64,000 bases of DNA from JAIBJN01 sp963839745 (GTDB taxonomy: Bacteria > Actinomycetota > Thermoleophilia > Gaiellales > Gaiellaceae): the NCBI GenBank assembly GCA_963839745.1, contig CAWIWC010000006.1:132026-196025 (forward strand), given 5' to 3'. Of the stretch, positions 32,025-39,926 are shown piece by piece. Below the pieces are notes generated by a model, which saw nothing but the letters and a program-made list of their open reading frames with translations, was not told where the DNA came from and made no database searches. Each line of letters begins with the position of its first letter. The first letter of the stretch is position 1. The translations under genes and the position numbers were made by a program.

Positions 32025-35000
32025 CTAGTCGGCCCTGGAGCTCGAGCTGAACGCCTGCAGCTCGGCCGCGCGGACGAAGCTCCGCGACGGAGGGGGCAGA
32101 GGCGGAGGCGGAACCACGAGGTTCGAGTCGCAGTCGGCGTTGACCGCTGGGTCGGCGTCCTGGTCACCCTGGAACGCCGGCCCGCCGGTGCATTGGGTGG
32201 TCTTGACCACGAGGCGCAGGTGCGTGGCCCGCGTGTTCGGGATGTCGAACGACCGCAGGATCATGTGCGGTGCGACCGGCCTCGGCGGGTTGCCGGGGAA
32301 GGCGTCGGCCGGGCTCGAGTACGCGAGCGAGAAGCCCGCGTCCGTCGCGCAGTCGTCGCCGTCGGTCGCGTCACACGCCCAGATCTCGAACTGGCGAACC
32401 GCCGTGAAGCGGTTGACATTGTTCGAGAGCAGGACGCTCGCCTGGACGTGGCTGATCCTCTGCGCCGCCGTGCCGGCAAGGTCGACCGTGACCTTCTTGC
32501 CGTCGGCGGACAGGTTGCCCGCCCCGTCGATGTTCCCGGCGGTCGTCCAGGTCGTGTTCTCCGTGTCGTCGATCAGGTTGCGAAGCTGGGCGGCCTGCGC
32601 GGCGGCATCTGCTCCGCTCGTGTCGCCGGTCGCAACGGCTCCTGCGTTGGCGGACGCCCAGTTGTCGGCGAACCGCAGCGAGATCGTCACGTTCCTACCC
32701 TCGCGGATCTGCTCGCGGAAGCGAACGTGGCCGTACCCCGGTGCGGTGGCGACGAACTCGTACGTCCCCGGAGCGAACCTGGCGACGTTGTCCAGGTTCG
32801 GGCCCGTCGTCGCCGGGTCGGTGTCGGCGATCGGCGAGGAGCGGGCCTCGTAGTGCCCGACGAAGATCCGCGCGTTGACCGGCACGTTCTGGTTGAGCCT
32901 CCGCGCCGTGAACGTCACGATCGCGGGAGCCGTCCCGATGGCCTCGAAGTCCGGCGTCGGATCGGTGTCGGTGTTGGCCGTGGTGTTGGTGCTCGTCGCG
33001 TTCCGGCCGAAGCCGTGCCGCGCGAACTCGAGCCACAGCTCCTTCTGGTTCGCCCCGCCAAACCGCATCAGGTCGGCGGCCAGCTGGGCATCGCGTGCCT
33101 GGAGCATGGACGGGTTCGTGGGCATGAGCAGCATCGCGTCGAAGAGGAGCTGAACCCAGCGCCGGTTGCCCGGGCAGTTCTGCGGAGGCAGCTCGCCCTC
33201 GGCGCATGCGATCTGCAGGTCGGTGTCCTCCGGCGGGAACTTGCCGTCGTACTTCGCGCTCAGCGCCTTCCTGATGTCGAAGTTGACCTTGCTCCAGATC
33301 TCGCCGTCGGCGTGGACCTGCGGCCCCGTGAGGTCGTAGCCCATGTTGCTGAAGTTCAGCGCGTTGATCATGAGCTGCTTGCTCGGCTGGGGCACGCCGC
33401 CCGACATCGGGAAGTTCATCCCGTAGTTGCGGATCGCCCGCACCTTGTTGCCGGTCGCGTACGTCCCGACGGCGTACGGGTTCTCGTCGTCGGTCGGCAC
33501 GAGGTCGTTCCCGTTCAGGTACTCCATCCCCATCAGGTCGCCGTGGCTCTCGCCCATGGCGCCGGCGTGGTGGCCCGAGCGGAGTCCGCCCTTGCCGATC
33601 AGGCGATTCTCGATCAGGTGGCCGTACTCGTGGACGATGACGCCCATGTCGAAGTCGCCGTCCACGCACGGCGCGTAGAAGGCGCCGGCGACGGACTGCC
33701 ACATGTACATGTTGGTGAACGCCGTCAGCCCTTCGGGCATCGGGAACATGTTCGCGTTGTCCCGCGCGCCCGCGAGCACGCCGGCCTGGGCGTTGCCGAC
33801 CACGGGGTCGTTCTCGCGCCAGGTCTCGGTGAGCCCGAAGTTGACGTCCTGAGCGTTCCAGTTGCGCTCGTTGAAGCCAAGGAAGTACGCCCAGTCGTGC
33901 ACCCGGTTGTGCGCCACGAACAGGTTCGTCACCGCTGCCGAGTCGTCCCAGGTGGCCCCCGGGGCTCCCGGCGTAGGCTCGCAATCCCCGAGGAACCAGT
34001 CGTTCGTCCACGGGTACAGGTAGTCGCGGCTCGGGCTCGTCGGCCGGTACCCGGGCGGGCTCGGCACGAACGGATGGGCCCAGGACGTTGCAGTGACCGC
34101 GTTGTTCCCGATCGTGGTCAACGTCGGAGCGTTCGCCCGGACGTTGTGATCCCACGGGGCACGCGAGGCGAGGTTGCCGACGACCTTGTCGCAGTCGGCC
34201 GCCTCACCGGCGTCCCAGCACCACAGGTCGCGCGTGTCCGTGCTCGGGTTGCCCCACGGGTCGCCCGCGAGCGTGGCGAGCGGCGGGTTGGCCGGGAACA
34301 CCTGCCACCGCGCAAGGTACGGATGCGGGGCCGGCGTGTCGTCGATCGTGAACGTGCCGGTGTAGGTCCGCGGCTCGAGAGGCGTCCCGAAGACGCAGAC
34401 CTCGGCGAAGTAGTTGCCCGGCGGCACTCCGCCGGTCGGCTCGTACTGAATCGCCTCGGGCGTGAACCCGACGTTGAGCGAGGTCGCGACCAGCGCCGCA
34501 TCCCGGTAGAGCCTCAGGAGGATGTCCTGGCCCGGGTTGTCCGCGTTCGCGAACACGCGCAGGAAGCGGACGCCCGAGCCGACGACGAACGGCCCGTGCC
34601 TCGGCGCGCAGCTGTTCGGTGTCGTCAGCAGCGTGCCCGAGAACGGGATCGTCACCGGGACGAGCTCCTGGTCGGCCAGGTTGAAGACGGCCGGGAAGCG
34701 TGCAAGCACCCGGCCATTCCGCGCGTCGACGTAGATGCGATGCGCCTTGCTGGCCTCCCTGTCGACAACCAGAGACTCGTAGGCCGGGAGCACGCCGCCC
34801 CGCGGCGTCGGGAAGCTCACGAGCTTCACGTGCTGGAGCGATTCGAGCCCGTCGACCTGGAAGGACTCGTAGCCGGCGGCGTCCCTGGCGGGGGTGACCG
34901 CCGCCACCGAAAAGCCGTCACCGGCGGCCTGCGCCGCGTGCGCCAGCCCCTCGGCAGGCGAGAGCTCGATCTCGCCGGGTGCGAGCGTCGTCGCGCGCGA

Positions 35001-35501
35001 GAGCGAGGACGACACGTAGGCAACCCTCCAGCGCTTGGCCGCCGAGCCGGTGATGCCGACCGTGACGAGCCCGCCCTCCGCCGCCTCGAGGCCCTCGAAG
35101 ACCTGGCGGAAGTTGACGGCATGGCCGTTGCTCGCCGACAAGCGCGTGTCGGCGTCGAGCACGAGGTTGGACGTCGAGCGCAGGCCGAGGATGGCCTTGT
35201 TCGCGTTCAGCCACGACCGCGCGGCCGCGACGGCATTCGCACCCCTGATGCCCGTCGCGAGGAACTTGCCCCGCTTGCTCAGCGAAGCCGGCGTTCCGAA
35301 CTTGTTCCAAATGACAGTTGCGCCTATGCGTTTGGCAGCCGCCCGCTGCGCCGCCGTCGGCGCAGCCACGCCGGTCCGCACGTCGAACTCGGCCGAGTCG
35401 CCGTCGTCGGAGTGCTGCACGACGGAGACGGCCGAGCCCGGGACGAGCATCGCGGCGAGAACGGCTGCGAGAGCGACCACGATCCATGGTCGTCGACCCA
35501 T
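32025..35501 (-). CDS. secreted M36 (fungalysin-type) metallopeptidase
   Basis: A 1158-aa exported zinc protease. It begins with a signal peptide (MGRRPWIVVALAAVLAAMLV), followed by a propeptide with FTP-like features (HAVNFRQVFEGLEAAEGGLV). The zinc site is HEYGH at residues 624-628 (HEYGHLIENRLIGKGG), with the third ligand Glu in GAMGESHGDLMGMEYL. Other M36 blocks are TNLFVAHNRVHDWAYFLGF and WNAQDVNFGLTE. The C-terminal 300 residues add beta domains (carboxypeptidase-regulatory-like, then a discoidin-like part LRNLIDDTENTTWTTAGNID) that could bind substrate. AAAAGGGGG precedes ATG 35501, and TTGACA is present on the same strand at 35582-35587. It is likely a scavenging elastinolytic protease. 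Confidence 0.92.
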   Translation of the reverse strand: MGRRPWIVVALAAVLAAMLVPGSAVSVVQHSDDGDSAEFDVRTGVAAPTAAQRAAAKRIGATVIWNKFGTPASLSKRGKFLATGIRGANAVAAARSWLNANKAILGLRSTSNLVLDADTRLSASNGHAVNFRQVFEGLEAAEGGLVTVGITGSAAKRWRVAYVSSSLSRATTLAPGEIELSPAEGLAHAAQAAGDGFSVAAVTPARDAAGYESFQVDGLESLQHVKLVSFPTPRGGVLPAYESLVVDREASKAHRIYVDARNGRVLARFPAVFNLADQELVPVTIPFSGTLLTTPNSCAPRHGPFVVGSGVRFLRVFANADNPGQDILLRLYRDAALVATSLNVGFTPEAIQYEPTGGVPPGNYFAEVCVFGTPLEPRTYTGTFTIDDTPAPHPYLARWQVFPANPPLATLAGDPWGNPSTDTRDLWCWDAGEAADCDKVVGNLASRAPWDHNVRANAPTLTTIGNNAVTATSWAHPFVPSPPGYRPTSPSRDYLYPWTNDWFLGDCEPTPGAPGATWDDSAAVTNLFVAHNRVHDWAYFLGFNERNWNAQDVNFGLTETWRENDPVVGNAQAGVLAGARDNANMFPMPEGLTAFTNMYMWQSVAGAFYAPCVDGDFDMGVIVHEYGHLIENRLIGKGGLRSGHHAGAMGESHGDLMGMEYLNGNDLVPTDDENPYAVGTYATGNKVRAIRNYGMNFPMSGGVPQPSKQLMINALNFSNMGYDLTGPQVHADGEIWSKVNFDIRKALSAKYDGKFPPEDTDLQIACAEGELPPQNCPGNRRWVQLLFDAMLLMPTNPSMLQARDAQLAADLMRFGGANQKELWLEFARHGFGRNATSTNTTANTDTDPTPDFEAIGTAPAIVTFTARRLNQNVPVNARIFVGHYEARSSPIADTDPATTGPNLDNVARFAPGTYEFVATAPGYGHVRFREQIREGRNVTISLRFADNWASANAGAVATGDTSGADAAAQAAQLRNLIDDTENTTWTTAGNIDGAGNLSADGKKVTVDLAGTAAQRISHVQASVLLSNNVNRFTAVRQFEIWACDATDGDDCATDAGFSLAYSSPADAFPGNPPRPVAPHMILRSFDIPNTRATHLRLVVKTTQCTGGPAFQGDQDADPAVNADCDSNLVVPPPPLPPPSRSFVRAAELQAFSSSSRAD

Positions 35502-35615
35502 AGCGAATTCCCCCTTTTCCGTTCGACTGACGTTTCGCTTCCCGAGGAGAGCCGGGCGATCTTCCGCCCCATGGCTACGAATGTCAAGGATCCCGGGGCC
35601 CTGCCCGGAGGCTCC

Positions 35616-36188
35616 TCAGGAGGGCGTCGAGTAGCCGCGCATCCCGTCGACCAGCAGGCCGTAGAAGGCGTCGGCGAGAGCGTCCGTGTCCGCGCCCGCC
35701 CGCAGCCACGTGAAGGCCCAGTTCGCGGCCGAGAGGAAGAGGAGCGCCGCCAGGTTCTCGTCGAGATCGGAGCGCAGCTCACCCTGTTCGCGTCCCTCCC
35801 GGAAGAGCGCGCGCACGCGCTCCTCGTAGCGCCGCCGCTCGGAGACGAACTGCTCGCGGCGCTCCCCGTCCAGGTAGCGCCACTCCTGGACGAAGACCGT
35901 GGCCAGGTCGATCTGCTCGGCGACGACGCTGAGGTGGCCGCGGAGCGCGAGGCGGATCTTCTCGGTGGGGGGCAGCTCCTCGGGGATCGCGTCGAGCGCC
36001 CCGTGGAAGGCCTCCGCACCCTGGCGCATGGTCTCGAAGAGGAGGTCCTGCTTGCCGTCGATGTGGGCGTAGAGCGAGCCCTTCTGGACGCCGATGGCCT
36101 CAGCGATGGCGCCGATTGACGTGCCGTGGTAGCCCTTCTCGGCGAAGAGGCGGGCGGCCTCGCGGGCAAGCTCCTCGCGACGGGTCAT
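35616..36188 (-). CDS. TetR family regulator, PaaR-like
   Basis: A 190-aa repressor: the N-terminal helix-turn-helix is ARLFAEKGYHGTSIGAIAEAIGVQKGSLYAHIDGKQDLL (part), followed by a helical ligand domain with LAFTWLRAGADTDALADAFY-like sequence. It is divergent from paaABCD with a palindrome between them that matches the PaaR operator of Thermus (CNAACGNNCGTTNG). By that analogy phenylacetyl-CoA or a related acyl-CoA would release it. Position and operator make this assignment fairly strong; ligand specificity is inferred. Confidence 0.85.
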   Translation of the reverse strand: MTRREELAREAARLFAEKGYHGTSIGAIAEAIGVQKGSLYAHIDGKQDLLFETMRQGAEAFHGALDAIPEELPPTEKIRLALRGHLSVVAEQIDLATVFVQEWRYLDGERREQFVSERRRYEERVRALFREGREQGELRSDLDENLAALLFLSAANWAFTWLRAGADTDALADAFYGLLVDGMRGYSTPS

Positions 36189-36198
36189 GGTAGGCTTC

Positions 36199-36225
36199 TA
36201 TCCTAACGATCGTTCGGTTGGGAGG
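36199..36225. promoter_or_regulatory. PaaR-type operator and divergent promoters
   Basis: CTAACGATCGTTCG (36203-36216) fits CNAACGNNCGTTNG, with the 10-bp palindrome AACGATCGTT at its centre. TATCCT (36199-36204, plus) and its complement AGGATA/TAGGAT on the minus strand overlap the left edge, so bound repressor would block both directions. GGAGG (36221-36225) is the paaA ribosome site. Confidence 0.7.
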
Positions 36226-36233
36226 CATTGCCA

Positions 36234-37142
36234 GTGCTCGAGCGGATGACGGACGACGAGTTTCGCGCCTATCTCGCCGAAGGCGGCCAGGTCGAGACCG
36301 GCGACCCGATGCCGGACGACTACCGCAAGGCCCTGATCAAGTTCATCGAGATGCACGGCAACTCGGAGCTCATGGGCGTCCTGCCCGAGCGCGAGTGGAT
36401 CCTCCGCGCGCCCACGCTGCAGCGGAAGCTGGCCCTCACCGCCAAGGTGCAGGACGAGGTCGGCCACGGCCAGCTGATCTACCGCGTCGTCGAGGACCTC
36501 GGGAAGCCGCGCGAGGCCTGCTTCGACGACCTGATCGCCGGTAAGACGAAGTTCCACAACGTCTTCCACTACCCGACCAAGACCTGGGGCGACGTCGGGG
36601 TGATCGCCTGGCTCGTCGACGCCGCGGCGATCATCTCCCAGAAGGCGCTCCTCAAGTGCTCGTACGCGCCGTACGCACGGATCATGAAGAAGATCTGCTG
36701 GGAGGAGTCGTTCCACATCCTCCACGGCCGCGACGTCGTGCTCACGATGATGACCGGCACCGACGAGCAGCGCGAGCTCGTCCAGGAGGCGCTCGACCGC
36801 TGGTGGGGTCCGCTCATGCAGTTCCACGGCAATCCCACCCCGGCCGAGGACGACCCGATGTACCAGTGGCGGATCAAGAGCCAGGCGAACGAGGACGCGC
36901 GCCAGCAGTTCCTCGACGGGTACGTCGACCAGATCTGGGAGCTCGGCCTCACCGTTCCCGACCCGGCGCTCCGCAAGGACGAGAAGACCGGCGTCTGGCA
37001 CTACTCGGAGCCCGACTGGGACGAGCTCAAGTGGGTCGTCACCGGCCACGGCCCCGCGACGGAGCGGCGCCTCGGCCTCCGGCGCGCCTCGCGCGACGAG
37101 ACGGCCTGGGTGCGCCGGGCGGTCCTCGCCGACGCGGCGTGA
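36234..37142 (+). CDS. paaA: 1,2-phenylacetyl-CoA epoxidase catalytic subunit
   Basis: PaaA is the di-iron oxygenase subunit that epoxidises phenylacetyl-CoA. The ferritin-like iron ligands appear in KLALTAKVQDEVGHGQLIYR (E..D-E-V-GH) and KKICWEESFHILHGRD (E-E-S-F-H). It is 302 aa from GTG 36234; this start has GGAGG eight bases upstream, whereas TTG 36228 is only two bases from it. paaB overlaps by GTGA. Electron-transfer subunit PaaE is not in the window. Confidence 0.95.
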   Translation: MLERMTDDEFRAYLAEGGQVETGDPMPDDYRKALIKFIEMHGNSELMGVLPEREWILRAPTLQRKLALTAKVQDEVGHGQLIYRVVEDLGKPREACFDDLIAGKTKFHNVFHYPTKTWGDVGVIAWLVDAAAIISQKALLKCSYAPYARIMKKICWEESFHILHGRDVVLTMMTGTDEQRELVQEALDRWWGPLMQFHGNPTPAEDDPMYQWRIKSQANEDARQQFLDGYVDQIWELGLTVPDPALRKDEKTGVWHYSEPDWDELKWVVTGHGPATERRLGLRRASRDETAWVRRAVLADAA

Positions 37143-37417
37143 TCTGGGAGGTCTTCCGCCAGGAGCGCGAGGGCCAGCCGTTCCAGCACGGAGGGTCGCT
37201 CGAGGCGCCCAACCTCGAGTTCGCAGAGGCCTACGCCGTCGAGTTCTACGGCCGGCGCGCCGAGTCGGTCGCGCTCTGGGTCGTCCCGCGCGACTCGATT
37301 CGGGAGATCGAGGAGCCCTACGTCGCCGATGTCTTCGACCGCGACTACCGGCGTGTGGACGGCTATTCGCTCAAGGTCAAGCTCAGGGAAGCGCGTGAAC
37401 GCGCAGGCACCTCCTAG
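37139..37417 (+). CDS. paaB: 1,2-phenylacetyl-CoA epoxidase subunit PaaB
   Basis: A 92-aa accessory subunit: VIWEVFRQEREGQPFQHGGS is the family N-terminus, then LEAPNLEFAEAYAVEFYGRR and SVALWVVPRDSIREIEEP. PaaB bridges PaaAC dimers. It starts by GTGA overlap with paaA and its end overlaps paaC by 23 bp. Confidence 0.93.
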   Translation: MIWEVFRQEREGQPFQHGGSLEAPNLEFAEAYAVEFYGRRAESVALWVVPRDSIREIEEPYVADVFDRDYRRVDGYSLKVKLREARERAGTS

Positions 37418-38055
37418 CGCCGCCGTCGAGGCCGTCCTCGCCTTCGCCGACGACGAGCTCGTCCTCGGCTGGCGGGATTCCGAGTGGACCGGTGTCGCAC
37501 CGTTCCTCGAAGAGGATGTCGCGTTCTCCTCGATCGCGCAGGGCGAGATCGGCCACGCGCGCGCGCTCTACGAGCTGGTCGCCGGCGTGCAGGGCGGCGA
37601 CGCGGACGCGCTCGCCTTCGACCGCCCGCCGGAGGAGTACCGGTGCGCGCCCTTCGTCGAGCTGCAGCTGGTCGGCGACTGGGCCGCGACGATCGCGCGC
37701 CACGGGCTCTACGAGACCGCCGACGCGATCCGCGTCAAGGCGCTCATGAGCTCCGACTGGCCCGAGCTCGCCGGGCTCGCGGCGAAGATGGACCGCGAGG
37801 AGCACTACCACCGCATGCACGCACGCATGTGGATGGAGAAGCTCGGAGGGAAACGAGCAGTTCGAGGCGGCGTTCGCCGAGCTCTGGCCCTACGCGCTCG
37901 GCGTGCTCGAGCCGTCGCAGCGCGGCGAGCTGGCGAAGCTGGTCGGCCGCGACGAGGTCGACGCGGTCGAGCGCGGCTCGCACGCCGCCGGCTTCGCGGA
38001 GCTGCACGAGGAGATGACCATGGTGCGCCGCTCGATCCCGGGTGCGGCATGGTGA
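37395..38055 (+). CDS. paaC: 1,2-phenylacetyl-CoA epoxidase structural subunit PaaC, apparent +1 frameshift
   Basis: PaaC is the non-catalytic ferritin-like partner of PaaA. From GTG 37395 the frame gives VLAFADDELVLGWRDSEWTG, EEDVAFSSIAQGEIGHARAL and ALMSSDWPELAGLAAKMDREEHYHRMH (part) up to WMEKL. After about 37842-37852 homology continues only one base ahead: EGNEQFEAAFAELWPYALGV, KLVGRDEVDAVERGSHAAGF, ELHEEMTMVRRSIPGAAW and a TGA at 38053-38055 that overlaps the paaD start. Without the shift the frame runs through 65 nonsense residues into paaD. One extra base in the sequence is the simplest cause; decay or recoding cannot be excluded. Confidence 0.82.
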
Positions 38056-38534
38056 CCGCCGAGAAGGTCTGGGCGGCGCTCGCCGAGCTGCCCGACCCCG
38101 AGATCCCCGTGATCTCCCTGGTCGACCTGGGGGTCGTGCGCGAGGTGGAGGTCGAAGGCGAGCGCGTGCGGGTCGAGTTCACGCCGACGTTCCTCGGCTG
38201 CCCGGCCCAGGAGGTCATGCGCGACCAGATGGCCGACGCCGTGCGGGCGCTCGGCGCCGAGCCGGAGATCGACGTCGTCCTCGACGACTCCTGGTCGACC
38301 GATCGGATCACGCCCGAGGGCCGCCGCAAGCTGGAGGAGTCCGGTTTCGCCCCTCCGGGCCCGCGGACAGCGACCGGCCCGACGCTCGTGCAGCTCGAGG
38401 CGCATGCCTTCCGCTGCCCGTACTGCGGCTCCTCGGACACGCGCCTCGAGAACCTGTTCGGCCCCACGCCGTGCCGCTCGATCCGCTACTGCGAGAGCTG
38501 CCGGCAGCCGTTCGAGCAGTTCAAGACGATCTAG
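38049..38534 (+). CDS. paaD: phenylacetate degradation protein PaaD
   Basis: PaaD is a DUF59/MIP18-type protein needed to mature the epoxidase, probably in iron-sulfur or di-iron assembly. The 161-aa protein has LAELPDPEIPVISLVDLGVV, VEFTPTFLGCPAQEVMRDQM and a C-terminal zinc-ribbon with four cysteines (CPYCGSSDTRLENLFGPTPC, then CESCRQPF). It starts at ATG 38049 or GTG 38052, both overlapping the paaC stop. The four-gene order matches paaABCD elsewhere; paaE, paaK and paaZ are not adjacent. Confidence 0.92.
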   Translation: MVTAEKVWAALAELPDPEIPVISLVDLGVVREVEVEGERVRVEFTPTFLGCPAQEVMRDQMADAVRALGAEPEIDVVLDDSWSTDRITPEGRRKLEESGFAPPGPRTATGPTLVQLEAHAFRCPYCGSSDTRLENLFGPTPCRSIRYCESCRQPFEQFKTI

Positions 38535-39481
38535 GGAGTTTCTTTCTCAGGGCGGATGAGAGGCGCCGTCACCACGACGGGCACGTTCACTGCGGGCGCG
38601 GCGTCGGGATGCGCCACCGTGTGCGTCCCGGGCTGGAAGTAGCGGATCGGGAAGACGTTCAGGAGCGTCGTGCCGTTCTTGCCCAGCACGAACCGTCGGT
38701 TGGGATCGAGGTCTCGATCGCCCGGCACCTCGAGCGGCGCGCCGGCCTGGTCGTAGAGGAGGACGTCGTGGAGGAGCTGCCCGTTCCGTCCGTACGGGTA
38801 GATGTTGGTGATGGGGACTCCGTCGAGGGCGAGCCCGTCGGTAGGCGCTTCGACGAAAGCGACCGCCTGCGGGCTTCCCCACGTGGCGTTGTCGACCTCC
38901 ACGAGAACGGCCCACAGCGCCACGACGAGCGCGAGGTTGGCGACGACGGCAAGACGCGACCTGATCTCACGGCGCCGCATGAAGAGGCCGACCGCGACCG
39001 ACGCCGCGACGCCGAGAGCGACCAGCGCGACTCCGAGCGCGGCGCTCCCGTTGAAGCGCGGGACGAACGGGTAGCGCTCCGCCCAGCCGGTCCCGAGCCA
39101 GACCGCGAGGATCCCGACGGCCGCGTAGCCTCGGGCCACCCACCAGATCGGCGCGAGGTCGCGTGCGAGCGAGAGGATGCGGCGCCAAGCCGGGTGCCGA
39201 GCCGCGCGGCCGGCGAGCGAACGCAGACCCCCGTGCTCCGCGCGCTGAGCAGTCGAAGCGACATGGAAGCCTGCCGCCTCGCGCAGCTCGGCGGCGAACT
39301 CCTCGGGTGGGCCCAGGCGAGCCGCCACGGGCGCGTCGCTGTCCCCGGCCGCATCGGCGATCGATGCCTCGACCTCGAGGAGAAGGTCGTCGCGCTCGTC
39401 GGCGGGGAGGTCGGCCAGCGCGTCGCGGACGGCGCCGACGTAGCGGCCGACATCGTCCGGAGCGGTCGTCGCGCCGTTCAT
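38531..39481 (-). CDS. HAAS-domain membrane protein, PadR partner
   Basis: In 316 aa, residues 1-65 (VGRYVGAVRDALADLPADER, DDLLLEVEASIADAAG, LGPPEEFAAELREAAG) form the helical HAAS domain that usually pairs with PadR regulators. Four helices follow, then an extracytoplasmic beta-rich region (GLALDGVPITNIYPYGRNGQ). The start overlaps the PadR stop by 4 bp. HAAS proteins are thought to sense membrane or external signals and pass them to PadR. The 3' end overlaps convergent paaD by 4 bp. Confidence 0.78.
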   Translation of the reverse strand: MNGATTAPDDVGRYVGAVRDALADLPADERDDLLLEVEASIADAAGDSDAPVAARLGPPEEFAAELREAAGFHVASTAQRAEHGGLRSLAGRAARHPAWRRILSLARDLAPIWWVARGYAAVGILAVWLGTGWAERYPFVPRFNGSAALGVALVALGVAASVAVGLFMRRREIRSRLAVVANLALVVALWAVLVEVDNATWGSPQAVAFVEAPTDGLALDGVPITNIYPYGRNGQLLHDVLLYDQAGAPLEVPGDRDLDPNRRFVLGKNGTTLLNVFPIRYFQPGTHTVAHPDAAPAVNVPVVVTAPLIRPEKETP

Positions 39482-39813
39482 GCGGTCACCTCCAGTTCGG
39501 TCTTGAGCAGGCTAGAAAGCGTGCGCGAAAAATCGGCCCAGACCGCTCGCGCCTCCTCGAGCTGGCCGCGGCCCCGGTCCGTCATGCCGTAGTAGCGGCG
39601 GTGTGGGCCTTCGTCCGAGGGCATGACATAGGACGTCAAGGCGCCTGACCGGTAGAGACGCCGGAGCGTCCCGTACACCGACGCGTCGCCCACCTCGGTC
39701 ATGCCCGCAGTGCGCAGGCGGCGAAGGACGTCGTAGCCGTAGCCGTCGTTCTCCGCGACGACCGCGAGGACGGCGGCGTCGAGGGCCCCGCGCAGAAGCT
39801 GGCTCTGGTCCAT
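39478..39813 (-). CDS. PadR family transcriptional regulator
   Basis: A 111-aa winged-helix protein: LRGALDAAVLAVVAENDGYG, YDVLRRLRTAGMTEVGDASV, YGTLRRLYRSGALTSYVMPS and RRYYGMTDRGRGQLEEARAV are the PadR fold elements. TAGTCT lies seven bases before ATG 39813, overlapping an inverted repeat, so autorepression is likely. It is cotranscribed with the HAAS protein. Confidence 0.88.
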   Translation of the reverse strand: MDQSQLLRGALDAAVLAVVAENDGYGYDVLRRLRTAGMTEVGDASVYGTLRRLYRSGALTSYVMPSDEGPHRRYYGMTDRGRGQLEEARAVWADFSRTLSSLLKTELEVTA

Positions 39814-39846
39814 TACGACGAGACTACTACACTATGCGCAGTAGTG
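39814..39846 (-). promoter_or_regulatory. promoter and operator of the PadR gene
   Basis: TAGTCT (39821-39826, minus) plus seven bases precedes the start. Just upstream CACTA (39830-39834) and TAGTG (39842-39846) form an inverted repeat with 7-bp spacing, and ACTAC/GTAGT arms overlap it. This is a natural PadR binding site. Confidence 0.5.
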
Positions 39847-39926
39847 CAAGGCGAACATTAGCCGCAAGGCAACTCTGCCTAACCCGCGGCCGAGCTCGGG
39901 CGGCGCCATCCCCCGCCCTGGCGAGA

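Noticed and set aside
31959..36119. 1386-codon open frame opposite the M36 peptidase
   Set aside because: Arg/Asp/Val-rich translation without domains, exactly antisense to a gene with an intact HEYGH site; a by-product of high third-position GC.
37842..37860. Programmed -1 slippage at GGGAAAC in paaC
   Set aside because: The required shift is +1; the -1 frame gives a Ser/Arg-rich non-homologous reading.
37329..38534. PaaC-PaaD fusion protein of 401 codons
   Set aside because: The middle 65 residues are nonsense, and the true paaC C-terminus is found in the +1 frame with its own stop overlapping paaD; a frame break explains it better than a fusion.
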